From the NCBI GenBank assembly GCA_026129255.1, contig JAHCIJ010000001.1, positions 124,001 through 188,000 on the forward strand: DNA of 64,000 bases. Direction: 5' to 3'. Of this stretch, positions 16,959 to 26,103 are shown in pieces (within the stretch, counting starts at the first letter, position 1; every line of letters begins with the position of its first letter). Both the position numbers and the translations under genes were made by a program. The DNA comes from Anaerolineales bacterium (GTDB lineage Bacteria; Chloroflexota; Anaerolineae; Anaerolineales; UBA11579). The notes beneath the pieces are model-generated. The model was given only the letters and a program-made list of their open reading frames with translations, was not told the DNA's origin and did not search any database.

Positions 16959-17729
16959 ATGCCTACCAGAAAACTGGTCACCTTCTCGACCGTCGAAAAT
17001 AATGAATTGGTGGATATTGAGCTCCCGGGCAATGTCCCTTTAAAAGAGCTGCTTCCTGAGCTATCTACCATCCTGTTTGACAACGCGCATACTATCGCGC
17101 TGGGCGACCTTTCCTTTTTTGATGAAGAAGGTAAGCGCATAAGTTTAACTAAAAGCCTGGATGCCCAGAAGATACTGAATTCTGAGAGACTGTGGATCCA
17201 ATTTGGCAATCAGGCTCAACCGCCTGAGCAATCGCCTCGGTACCGCGTCATACAGGTTCCTGGCAGCAGCCGCCGCAAACCGGCCACGGCTCAAAAGCTC
17301 AGCGGCCTTGGTGATGCGCTAAACGAAATAGCCAAAGATAGGCGCGGCAGTATCAAGACCGGTACTCCCCCGGAACTCAAGATTGACCAACCTTGTCTGT
17401 TATATGACGAAGGCCAGAGAGGCTATATCTTCTTTTTGGGGCCATCTTTGGTGAGCATTGGGCGCCCCAAGCAGGGATACAAGCCAGATATCGACCTAAG
17501 CGAGATTGATATCGCCAAGGTCTCTTCCAGACCGCATGCGGAAATCGAAAAGAAGGGCGCCAAGTATCTCTTGCGCACCTTAAAAGCCACAAATGGAATG
17601 TTTGTTAATGATGCTGAACTAAGCCAAAATGAAACTCGAACTCTGGAAGATGGTGATGTGTTGCAATTTGGCTTCCAGGGCGCAAAGCTTTCTTTTCGGC
17701 TGCCAGAGCCTAAGAAGAAAAAATCTTAA
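16959..17729 (+). CDS. EsaB/YukD-like ubiquitin-fold protein fused to an FHA domain
   Basis: Residues 1-85 look like the small ubiquitin-like type VII component (EsaB/YukD): short beta strands with DIELPGNVPLKELLPEL and a closing LWIQFG. After a basic linker (86-145) comes an FHA domain with SIGRP (G168, R169), SSRPHAE (S190, R191, H193) and TNGMFVN, the phosphothreonine-binding residues. The protein begins 2 nt after the EspG-like gene. The fusion ties the secretion apparatus directly to the adjacent Ser/Thr kinases. Confidence 0.8.
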   Translation: MPTRKLVTFSTVENNELVDIELPGNVPLKELLPELSTILFDNAHTIALGDLSFFDEEGKRISLTKSLDAQKILNSERLWIQFGNQAQPPEQSPRYRVIQVPGSSRRKPATAQKLSGLGDALNEIAKDRRGSIKTGTPPELKIDQPCLLYDEGQRGYIFFLGPSLVSIGRPKQGYKPDIDLSEIDIAKVSSRPHAEIEKKGAKYLLRTLKATNGMFVNDAELSQNETRTLEDGDVLQFGFQGAKLSFRLPEPKKKKS

Positions 17730-17777
17730 ATTATTTGATCCGCTAGGTCTTCTAAACTAGGGAAAGCGGCACCAACA

Positions 17778-20282
17778 ATGATTGGAAAAGAAATCAATGG
17801 GTTTCATGTTGTAAGCAAACTCGGCCAAGGGGGTATGGCCGAAGTTTACAAAGCAATAGACCTCAAGCTGGAGCGCGAGGTAGCTATCAAGTTCTTGCGC
17901 ACCAATGAAGATGAGGCAGAAATAGGGCGACAGCGCTTTGAACAGGAGGCCAAAGCCCTGGCTAAGCTGCGCCATCCCAATATTGTGTCTGTTCTGGGAT
18001 ATGGCGAGTATGAAGGGCGCCCCTACCTGATCATGGACTATGTGTCTGGCGGCACCTTAAAGGAAAAGATGGGGAAACCCATGCCTTGGGAGAAGGCAGC
18101 CGCTTTGCTGGCCCCGATTGCCAAGGCGCTGCACTATGCACATGGTAAGAAGATTGTGCACAGGGACGTGAAGCCCTCCAACATCTTGCTGGACGAGGAT
18201 GGCACACCGATGCTGTCTGACTTTGGCGTCGCCAAGCTCCTCGAGTCCGAGAAAAGTGAGTTGACGGGTACCAATGTGGGGGTTGGGACACCGCATTACA
18301 TGTCGCCTGAGCAAGGGCGAAGCCAAAAGGTGGGGCCAAAAAGCGATATTTATTCGCTGGGGGTTGTGCTCTACGAGATGGTCACCGGCCGCAAGCCGTA
18401 TGAAGCTGATACACCCCTTGCTGTGCTGCTGAAGCACATAGAGGAGCCGGTTCCTCAGCCCACCAAGGTAGCGCGCAATTTGGCCGAAGACTCTGAGTTG
18501 GTGATCCTGAAAGCGCTGTCCAAGGACCCCAAGAATCGCTATGCAGACATGGCCGAGATGGCTTTGGTGCTGGAGGGTGGGGCAGCGCAGCCTACGCCGG
18601 CTGGCAAACCGCTCCCCAAGTATGTGCTGCCACTGGGCGCTGCTGCGGTTTTGGTACTGGTAGTGCTGTATGCCCTACAAGGCCGGGCTCAGGAGGGCGG
18701 TCCCTCTGCAGTGGATACGGAGCAAGCCAACACCTCGGCTCCTGCTTCGGCTACTCTTCCGGCCAGTGCGGCTACTCCGTCGCCTGGCAACGTGCAGTGG
18801 CCAACTGACTTGAGCCAAATTGGTTTTATTGCCTCGAGAGGCCATGGGTACTCAGACTTAGATATTGTTTTTATAAGCGCCAACGGCTCTGAGTTCTATT
18901 CTCTGTTCGATGTGCCTGGGAAAAATCAAGTGCCCTCAATTTCCCAAGATGGAAAGAAAGTTGCTTTCATTTCTGACCGCGACGGCAGCAATGACATTTA
19001 TGTATTTGAGCTGCCCACTGGGACTGTCAAGAAGCTTGTAGACACGCCAACCACTGAATGGAATCCTGTTTGGTCTCCAGATGGCAGCAAGCTTGCTTTT
19101 GTTTCTGACTTTGCCGGAAGCTTTGATTTGTACACTGTCAATGCGGATGGAACAGGAATGCGCCAGTTGACCAATGATCCCCTATCGGACTGGGGCCCTG
19201 ATTGGTCGCCGGATGGCAGGCATATCGTTTTTCAACGTGAGGCCGATGGTGAAAGTGCCAACTTGTTCATTTTGACTGTAGATAGTGGGCAGGTGGTTGC
19301 TTTGACAGCCGACCCAGCCTCCGTCTTTAACAGCGACGCGGCTTGGTCTCCATTGGGAGACAAAATAGCCTTTGCCTCAGACATTAATGGGAACTACGAC
19401 ATATTTATGATTTCGCCAGATGGCACGGGGCGCGAAGCGATCAGTACGAATCCGAATAATGAGAATATGCCCGCCTGGTCGCCTGATGGCACGCAAATCG
19501 TCTTCAGCATGGCCGTAGGCAATAATCACGAGTTGTTTGTAATGAACCCAGATGGGAGCGGGCTTACTCGAATAACCAATACCTCGGAGATGGAAATCGA
19601 GCCTGTGTGGATGGTGCATGCTCAGCCTGCCACAGTGTCTCAAACGTTGGAAATTGGATCAGTCTACGATGACTTCAATAGCGGAACTGCGGCTCAGCCA
19701 TTTGACCCTGAGAAATGGAGATTCTGGACTGGCGCTGGATCAAGTTTAAGTCCGAATTGCGACATTGCTTGGGAGGACGGGTACCTGATCTTTACACACA
19801 AGCCTTCCTCGGAGATCCTCCCTGGGTGCGGCTTTCTGCCGGCAGAGTTTGGCCGTTCTGTTGGACGTCGCACAGAAGTTTTTGAGTCACTTATGTTCAT
19901 GGCAGATGACTTTGAAGGTGATTGTTGTGCGTTCTTTGGATTGAACGTGAATTTAGATTCGGGCAGCAGTTTCCCTGAAAGTGGTGGATGGGCAGAATGC
20001 CTTCTTTCAGCTGATCGCTTTGGCATACGAATGGGCTTTGGAGTAGGCGCCCAAAATGGCGATGGGTTGTTCAGCAAGGAAGCGCCAGCAGAATTCAACA
20101 CTTGGTATCGCATTAGGATAGAGATAAATCCAACTGATGGGAAGATGTCCTGTTATTTTGATGACCAACTCGTTGGAGAAGCTCCTATTCAGGCTTCAGT
20201 GGTCGGAGGTGGTGTATACATCAGTTGGCCACATAACGGTCATGCCACGTTCAAGCTGGATGCTGTTGGGTTTACTCCATAA
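17778..20282 (+). CDS. Transmembrane Ser/Thr kinase with beta-propeller and jelly-roll outer domains
   Basis: The kinase domain (about 1-270) is intact: GQGGMAEVYKA, VAIKFL, HRDVKPSNIL, SDFGVAKL, GTPHYMSPEQ. A membrane helix lies at about 277-297. Outside are at least five TolB/PD40 propeller units (WSPDGSKLAFVSD type, about 345-615), then a beta-rich module of about 200 residues with an FDDFN-type opening that also occurs in the next kinase. The propeller probably binds a protein or glycan. It starts 48 nt after the EsaB-FHA gene, with AGGGA upstream. Confidence 0.9.
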   Translation: MIGKEINGFHVVSKLGQGGMAEVYKAIDLKLEREVAIKFLRTNEDEAEIGRQRFEQEAKALAKLRHPNIVSVLGYGEYEGRPYLIMDYVSGGTLKEKMGKPMPWEKAAALLAPIAKALHYAHGKKIVHRDVKPSNILLDEDGTPMLSDFGVAKLLESEKSELTGTNVGVGTPHYMSPEQGRSQKVGPKSDIYSLGVVLYEMVTGRKPYEADTPLAVLLKHIEEPVPQPTKVARNLAEDSELVILKALSKDPKNRYADMAEMALVLEGGAAQPTPAGKPLPKYVLPLGAAAVLVLVVLYALQGRAQEGGPSAVDTEQANTSAPASATLPASAATPSPGNVQWPTDLSQIGFIASRGHGYSDLDIVFISANGSEFYSLFDVPGKNQVPSISQDGKKVAFISDRDGSNDIYVFELPTGTVKKLVDTPTTEWNPVWSPDGSKLAFVSDFAGSFDLYTVNADGTGMRQLTNDPLSDWGPDWSPDGRHIVFQREADGESANLFILTVDSGQVVALTADPASVFNSDAAWSPLGDKIAFASDINGNYDIFMISPDGTGREAISTNPNNENMPAWSPDGTQIVFSMAVGNNHELFVMNPDGSGLTRITNTSEMEIEPVWMVHAQPATVSQTLEIGSVYDDFNSGTAAQPFDPEKWRFWTGAGSSLSPNCDIAWEDGYLIFTHKPSSEILPGCGFLPAEFGRSVGRRTEVFESLMFMADDFEGDCCAFFGLNVNLDSGSSFPESGGWAECLLSADRFGIRMGFGVGAQNGDGLFSKEAPAEFNTWYRIRIEINPTDGKMSCYFDDQLVGEAPIQASVVGGGVYISWPHNGHATFKLDAVGFTP

Positions 20283-20290
20283 GGTTGACA

Positions 20291-22582
20291 ATGATCGGCA
20301 AAGAATTCAATGGGTTTCACATCCTAGCCAAACTCGGCGAAGGGGGTATGGCCGAGGTCTACAAAGCGCTTGACCTCAAACTGGAACGCGAGGTGGCCAT
20401 CAAGTTCCTGCGTGCCAGCTTGGGAGAAGACGAAGAAATAGGCCGCCAGCGGTTTGAATTTGAGGCTAAGGCTCTGGCCAAGCTCAACCACCCTAATATT
20501 GTTTCTGTACTTGGTTATGGCGAGTACGAAGGCAGACCCTACCTGGTGATGGACTATGTGCCAGGCGGTACGCTGAAGGATAAGCTTGGCAAACCGATGC
20601 AATGGGAAAAGGCTGCAGCCTTATTGGTGCCAATTGCCAATGCCTTGCACTACGCCCATGGCAGAAAAATCATCCATCGCGATGTAAAGCCATCCAACAT
20701 TTTGCTAAACGAGCATGGGCAGCCAATGCTCTCAGATTTTGGCGTAGCCAAAATGCTGGAGTCCGAAAAGACGATGGAGTTGACTGGGACCAATGTAGGC
20801 ATCGGTACGCCGCACTACATGTCTCCTGAGCAAGGGCGCAGTCAGAAGGTTGGCCCTAAGAGTGATATTTATTCGTTGGGCGTAGTGCTGTATGAAATGG
20901 TCACAGGGCGAAAGCCATTTGAGGCCGACACTCCGTTTGCCGTGTTACTGAAACATATAGAGGATCCCATCCCGCTGCCAACCAAACGCGTACGCACTCT
21001 GCCCGAAAATGCTGAGCGCGTGATCCTAAGGGCCTTAGCGAAGGATCCCAAAAGCCGCTACGCCGATATGAACGAGTTAGCCTTGGTGCTGGGGGGTGGG
21101 GCTGAGAAGCTTGCGCCTACTGGCAAGCCTCTGCCCAAGTATGCGTTGCCCCTGGGCGCTGTGGCAGTGTTGGCGCTGGTAGTGCTATTTGCCCTGCAAG
21201 GCCGGGCGCAAGAGGATAGCCCATCTGCTGCGGATACGGAGCAGGACACTACGCCTGTTCCTGCTTCGGCTACGCTCGCTGTGAGCGCGGCTACTCTGCC
21301 GCCTGACAATCTGCAGCAGGATTCCCTCAGCAGCGGCGGCAGTGGTCCGGTTCTTTTTAGCGACACTTTTGATGGTGCAAGGATAGATAATGCCGATTGG
21401 GTCGGTTATTCTCCTATCGATAGTTCTTACATAAACTTTACTCAAGCTGCTGGCAACTTAGAGGTGAGTGTGCAGCAATTTTCGGGCGATGAGGATGCCG
21501 GCTATATAAGCAGAAAAAGCTGGAGCCTGTCTGAGATCAGCTCTGTGGAGACAAGAATATTGTTCGAAGAGGCCGTAAATGCCCAATGGCTGGCGGCATC
21601 ATTTGGCCTGTATACGGCTACTGGGGCACAAATTACCTGCGATGCCAAGGTGCATTCGGGCGATAATTTCCTTGAGTGCTTCGCTTGGAGCTGGAACGAG
21701 AGTTTTCCCCGTCACGTTATTTTGCGCAATGTCCCCATTCGTCCTGGCGAGTGGATTGATGTGCGTATCGAGATTTCGCCAGATCAGTCGGCAGTCAGCA
21801 TCTATGTGAACGGCGTGCGGCGCAGTTCATCAACCCTGCCAGCCAGTTCGACAGCTCAGCTGCAGGCGCCTCTAGCTGCTTATATAAACATCGGCACTAC
21901 AAGGTTGCAGGATAACGCCACAATTAAATTTGACTACTTGACTGTTCGTGGTGTTGAAGAACAGCAACCCTCCTCAGATGCTGATTCGCTTTTTGATGAC
22001 TTTAGTGTTGGCTCTGCGGGACAACCGTTTGATGCGGCTCGTTGGAGATTGGCCAATGATCCGATAGGTTGCGGAGTGTCTTGGGATGCAGGTGAGCTTG
22101 CCCTTGTGCCTCAGGAGCAATTAGCTGAAGCGGGGTGCTACTTTGAACCAGCAGCGTTTGGAAGATCAGTTGGTGCCAGTACTGAATTGTTCGGAGCCAA
22201 AATCTTAGTCGCCGATGATTACCAAGGAAGTAATTGTTGCCCGTACTTCTCCTTGGATTTATATCTTGGCCAAAGCAACTCGCCAGAAAGTGGCGGATGG
22301 GTTGCTTGTGCCGTGCATGTAGGATCGGATTTTGTTGTTGGAGTTTTTGCAGTCAGCACAAGCAGGCAAGAGATATTCAGGCGTGATAAGAGGTTGACTT
22401 TTGGAACGGTGTACGACGTCCGCCTCGAGAATGACAACGGACTGGTTTCTTGTTACTTTGATGGGGTTCTGCTGGGCCAAGCTGATATTGTGGCGCCGAT
22501 CGTTGGAGGTGCAATTAGTGTGGGATGGGCGTCCAATGCTTCAGTAACCTTTCAACTAGATGATGTGAGACTTTATCCCTAA
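20291..22582 (+). CDS. Transmembrane Ser/Thr kinase with two beta-sandwich outer domains
   Basis: The start is the ATG at 20291, aligned with the paralogue starts MIGKEFNGF; an in-frame TTG lies two codons earlier. The kinase domain is intact and nearly identical to that of the next gene. A membrane helix lies near 280-300. The outer part has a LamG/concanavalin-like domain (about 350-560, opening LFSDTFDG) and a second module (about 575-763, opening LFDDFSVG) related to the end of the preceding kinase. Such domains often bind carbohydrate, so a wall-glycan sensor is likely (inference). Confidence 0.88.
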   Translation: MIGKEFNGFHILAKLGEGGMAEVYKALDLKLEREVAIKFLRASLGEDEEIGRQRFEFEAKALAKLNHPNIVSVLGYGEYEGRPYLVMDYVPGGTLKDKLGKPMQWEKAAALLVPIANALHYAHGRKIIHRDVKPSNILLNEHGQPMLSDFGVAKMLESEKTMELTGTNVGIGTPHYMSPEQGRSQKVGPKSDIYSLGVVLYEMVTGRKPFEADTPFAVLLKHIEDPIPLPTKRVRTLPENAERVILRALAKDPKSRYADMNELALVLGGGAEKLAPTGKPLPKYALPLGAVAVLALVVLFALQGRAQEDSPSAADTEQDTTPVPASATLAVSAATLPPDNLQQDSLSSGGSGPVLFSDTFDGARIDNADWVGYSPIDSSYINFTQAAGNLEVSVQQFSGDEDAGYISRKSWSLSEISSVETRILFEEAVNAQWLAASFGLYTATGAQITCDAKVHSGDNFLECFAWSWNESFPRHVILRNVPIRPGEWIDVRIEISPDQSAVSIYVNGVRRSSSTLPASSTAQLQAPLAAYINIGTTRLQDNATIKFDYLTVRGVEEQQPSSDADSLFDDFSVGSAGQPFDAARWRLANDPIGCGVSWDAGELALVPQEQLAEAGCYFEPAAFGRSVGASTELFGAKILVADDYQGSNCCPYFSLDLYLGQSNSPESGGWVACAVHVGSDFVVGVFAVSTSRQEIFRRDKRLTFGTVYDVRLENDNGLVSCYFDGVLLGQADIVAPIVGGAISVGWASNASVTFQLDDVRLYP

Positions 22583-22599
22583 TACAAGGTGTGTTTGGA

Positions 22600-24528
22600 A
22601 TGATCGGCAAAGAATTTAACGGATTTCACATTCTGGCGAAGCTCGGCGAGGGAGGCATGGCTGAGGTCTACAAAGCGCTTGACCTCAAGCTGGAGCGCGA
22701 GGTTGCCATCAAGTTCCTGCGCGCCAGCCTGGGCGAGGAGCAGGAAATTGGCCGTCAGCGGTTTGAGCTTGAAGCCAAAGCCCTCGCTAAACTGCGGCAT
22801 CCTAATATCGTGTCGGTGCTGGGCTACGGGGAGTATGAGGGGCGCCCCTACCTGGTGATGGACTATGTGCCCGGCGGTACGCTGAAGGATAAGTTGGGTA
22901 AGCCGATGCAGTGGGAAAAAGCAGCAGCCTTGCTTGCGCCTGTGGCCGAGGCTTTGCACTATGCCCACGAGAAGAAAATTGTCCATCGCGATGTGAAGCC
23001 ATCCAACATCTTGCTAAATGAGCACGGGCAGCCAATGCTCTCGGATTTTGGCGTAGCCAAAATGCTGGAGTCTGAGAAGACGATGGAGCTGACTGGGACC
23101 AATGTGGGCATCGGTACGCCGCATTACATGTCTCCAGAGCAAGGGCGCAACCAGAAGGTTGGCCCCAAGAGTGACATTTATTCGCTGGGGGTGGTGCTGT
23201 ATGAAATGGTCACAGGGCGAAAGCCATTTGAGGCCGACACCCCGTTTGCCGTATTACTGAAGCACATAGAAGATCCCATCCCGCTGCCGACTAAACGCGT
23301 GCGTACTCTGCCTGAAAATGCTGAGCGTGTAATCTTGAGAGCGTTGGCGAAGGATCCCAAGAGTCGCTATGCTGATATGACGGAGATGGTTTCTGCCTTG
23401 GGTGGCAACGAGAAGCTCCATGCCGAGAAATCTTTTACCCTGCCTAAATACCTCCTTCCGGTTGGCGCCGCTGTCGTATTGGTGTCATTGCTTGCATTTG
23501 CCTGGCCTCAGATAAGCACATGGCTGGGCCGGGGGCCGGCTGTGAAGGAGAGGGTTGGCGAGAGAATACTTGTGCGCTACAGTGAAGATGAGCCAGCCGT
23601 ACTCCAGTTTGCAGAAAATGCACCATTCCATATTGCACATGGCTGGAGCATAACTGAAGAAGACGTGTCTGAAGGGTACACCCTTAACAAGGACGAAGAA
23701 TTTGTCCGCGTGTATCTTGATGGCGAGTTGTTGGAGCCCGCATTTTTAGAAGAGGCCGAAACCAGTTTGACCTGGGTATACAACTTTCCGCGGGGGCTCA
23801 GCGGTACGCATACGTTTAGTATCGATTATTTCATTACCTGCGCCAGGTTGGAAGAAGACGCAGCCAACTGTGAGGATCCGCAGGCCTTGATCGAACCTGG
23901 CGGCTTTGAACGCACGGTTGAATTCGGGACGGCAGATTTGCAACAGCAAGCGGAAAGCTCCGCGACTCCTGCGCCCACGCCGTCGTCAATTGAAAAGAGG
24001 CAAGTCTATTTCGAGGATTTTGAGGACGACATCTTTCAATTTATTCATGTCACTGGAGACTGGGACATTGCACAAGAGGCTGATGGCAACCGGGGATACG
24101 AAATTGCTAACCAGAACGGCTCTGAGTTCCCAGCAGTAAACTTTGGCTCAACCAGTTGGACCGATTACGGCTTAGATTTTGATTTCAAAGTATTGGGAAA
24201 CACATATTGGGTGATTATTGAATTCCGCAGGAACGCCTCTGCGTCAGAAAAATATGTGGTTTCTTTTGATGATGATAATGTAAGCTTGCACTACACCACA
24301 CAGGGTTCAAATTGGCAGCATATCACGGGCCGGCAAGCTTCCTTTAGCCATAACGAATGGCACCACGCAAACATTGAAGTTCAGGGAACAACAATAAAGG
24401 TCTCAGTGGATGGGAGATTGCTTATAAGCACTAACCATTCCCGCATTTCCCGTGGGGCGGTTCTTTTTTCAGTGGGGCCGGGCAGCCATGTGATGTTTGA
24501 CAACATTGTAGTTTATGAGATCCGCTGA
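22600..24528 (+). CDS. Transmembrane Ser/Thr kinase with LamG/DUF1080-like outer domain
   Basis: The start is the ATG at 22600, by alignment with MIGKEFNGF of the neighbour; an in-frame GTG lies three codons upstream. The kinase domain is almost a copy of the preceding one, with all catalytic motifs, so the pair arose by recent duplication. A membrane helix lies near 280-300. The outer part differs: a unique region (about 310-445), then a beta-sandwich (about 465-642) like the DUF1080/LamG sugar-binding fold. This is a common input domain diversified at the ligand end. Confidence 0.88.
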   Translation: MIGKEFNGFHILAKLGEGGMAEVYKALDLKLEREVAIKFLRASLGEEQEIGRQRFELEAKALAKLRHPNIVSVLGYGEYEGRPYLVMDYVPGGTLKDKLGKPMQWEKAAALLAPVAEALHYAHEKKIVHRDVKPSNILLNEHGQPMLSDFGVAKMLESEKTMELTGTNVGIGTPHYMSPEQGRNQKVGPKSDIYSLGVVLYEMVTGRKPFEADTPFAVLLKHIEDPIPLPTKRVRTLPENAERVILRALAKDPKSRYADMTEMVSALGGNEKLHAEKSFTLPKYLLPVGAAVVLVSLLAFAWPQISTWLGRGPAVKERVGERILVRYSEDEPAVLQFAENAPFHIAHGWSITEEDVSEGYTLNKDEEFVRVYLDGELLEPAFLEEAETSLTWVYNFPRGLSGTHTFSIDYFITCARLEEDAANCEDPQALIEPGGFERTVEFGTADLQQQAESSATPAPTPSSIEKRQVYFEDFEDDIFQFIHVTGDWDIAQEADGNRGYEIANQNGSEFPAVNFGSTSWTDYGLDFDFKVLGNTYWVIIEFRRNASASEKYVVSFDDDNVSLHYTTQGSNWQHITGRQASFSHNEWHHANIEVQGTTIKVSVDGRLLISTNHSRISRGAVLFSVGPGSHVMFDNIVVYEIR

Positions 24529-24567
24529 GAGCTTGCACTTGCAGAATGAGCACATAGGGAGACTCCT

Positions 24568-25881
24568 ATGACAAATATATTCGTAAATCTGCAAGCTCTA
24601 TGGGGTTCCGCCAAGGATATTCAGCATGCGGGCAACGCCATCCAACAAGGCGGGGGCGCGTTGAATGCTGCTGGCTCGAGCGCGCCAAGCTACGACGGTC
24701 AGTTTGGGCCTTGGGTGCATGCAATCGCTGCGGAGGGCAACGCCCAGGCCAAGCATTTGGGGCTTGGCGTAACGGATGTAGGGTTCCGCGTCAAAAGACG
24801 CGCTGACGCTTTTTCAGCAGTGGACAAGGGAGCTGGCTTAGGGTCCAGCCGCCTGGCGAGCGACATTCTTTTTAGAATTCCTCGCTCCTTCTTCTTTGTC
24901 AATCTATTAATGGGGAGGACGGTCAGCAATGGCCTGTTCCCTTTGAGCTTGCGGCTTTTGATTTGGTTCTTTATCACTCGCCGGTTGTCGCCATTTATCT
25001 GGAATGGTCGCTTGTTTGTTGGCAGCGTGCTGGCTGCATCTGTATCTGACTTTCAGGCAAAGTTTAGCCTAATGACATGGTCTCAAAGGCTAAAAGAAAG
25101 AGACAGGCTAAGAGAAGAAACTGCAAAATTAGAAGCGGAAATTCCGGATCTGGATGTTCGTGAAAGTGAAATTGATGCCAAAATTTCTGAACTGGAGCGG
25201 CGTAGACGAGAAGCCAAAGAACAAGCCGATGAGTTTTGGAATCAGATTAAATTTGCGGACGGCAGAATTCAGAAGAATGATGGAGACGGTTGGCCGCTGT
25301 GGCGAACCGAAACCGATAATTATGAGGATCAAATCCAGCGTATCGATAACGAGCTTAATGAGTTGAGGCAGCAAAAGAGTGAGATCACCAACACCAGAAT
25401 GGAATTCGCTCGTCTCCAGGAGGAGCTTGATTTTGCTCAACAAAAGATTGATGACGGTATCCTCGCCAGCTCCACACCTGAAGACAAGACGGCTGGTTTT
25501 GGCGGCTGTACTCATTACGTTGCTGAAAGATTTGATGTGGGGCCGATCACTGGCAACGCAGCTATGTGGAATGACAATGCGCCTAGTGATTGGGTAGGCG
25601 AGACGCCAATTAAGGGCTCGGTGATGGTCTTCGAGCCTAAAGCCTTTGGTGCTCATGCTACCGCTGGGCATGTCGCTTTTGTGGAAAGCGTTGTGGAAAA
25701 TGAGAACAGCTACACTGTGCACATCAGCGAAGCGAATACCGTATACGATAAAGACGGTAACTGGGTTGCAGGAACGCACACAACACCAACAACTCGAACA
25801 ATAGAGATACAAAAAGATGGGCTAGGCAAAGATGGTGTCTCATTTATCTATGGCCCACGAGACAGAATGGTTGCTGACTAA
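24568..25881 (+). CDS. Putative type VII effector: WXG-like N-terminal module, coiled coil, CHAP amidase
   Basis: Residues 1-92 carry the same module as the two hydrolases at 13557 and 14695 (SSAPSYDGQFGPWV, then GFRVKRRADAFSAVD). A hydrophobic stretch (about 105-160) and a long charged coiled coil (about 170-300) follow. The C-terminal CHAP domain has FGGCTHYVAE (C314), AGHVAFVES (H368) and ISEAN, the expected catalytic set. AGGGAGA lies upstream of the ATG. It sits at the far end of the kinase group, about 9 kb from its two relatives. Confidence 0.83.
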   Translation: MTNIFVNLQALWGSAKDIQHAGNAIQQGGGALNAAGSSAPSYDGQFGPWVHAIAAEGNAQAKHLGLGVTDVGFRVKRRADAFSAVDKGAGLGSSRLASDILFRIPRSFFFVNLLMGRTVSNGLFPLSLRLLIWFFITRRLSPFIWNGRLFVGSVLAASVSDFQAKFSLMTWSQRLKERDRLREETAKLEAEIPDLDVRESEIDAKISELERRRREAKEQADEFWNQIKFADGRIQKNDGDGWPLWRTETDNYEDQIQRIDNELNELRQQKSEITNTRMEFARLQEELDFAQQKIDDGILASSTPEDKTAGFGGCTHYVAERFDVGPITGNAAMWNDNAPSDWVGETPIKGSVMVFEPKAFGAHATAGHVAFVESVVENENSYTVHISEANTVYDKDGNWVAGTHTTPTTRTIEIQKDGLGKDGVSFIYGPRDRMVAD

Positions 25882-26037
25882 TAAAAAGAAGCGCGAGTAG
25901 GCATTCTGGCGATAGAAGGTTATTGCCCTTTGTGAGTATGCGAGTGGCAGCCGCTGAGTGGCCTAGCATCTCGAAGTGCGAATGTTCCACCGCGCATTAA
26001 CACACTCTTGCTCAGCCGAAGCAATCTCAGCATTGTC

Positions 26038-26066
26038 TTGAATTCTGACCTGTAGCGCGATACTAT
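26038..26066 (+). promoter_or_regulatory. Promoter of the Ala/Gln-rich gene
   Basis: TTGAAT (26038-26043), a 17-bp spacer, then TACTAT (26061-26066). Transcription would begin just after, near the hairpin at 26070. The preceding 25882-26037 shows nothing I can name. Confidence 0.6.
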
Positions 26067-26069
26067 TCC

Positions 26070-26086
26070 CTCACTTTGTAAGTGAG
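26070..26086 (+). promoter_or_regulatory. 5' leader hairpin before the ribosome site
   Basis: CTCACT, five-base loop, AGTGAG: a small perfect hairpin at the predicted 5' end of the mRNA, followed directly by AGGA. A 5' hairpin here could stabilise the message, fitting the highly biased codon use of the gene. Confidence 0.5.
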
Positions 26087-26103
26087 AGGAAGATTGCACA
26101 AAA

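Noticed and set aside
80-25881. Classical ESX partners (EccB, EccD, mycosin, EssA, EssB, EsaA)
   Set aside because: I looked for them among all frames in the island. No protein has the needed multi-helix EccD pattern, subtilisin triad or other signatures.
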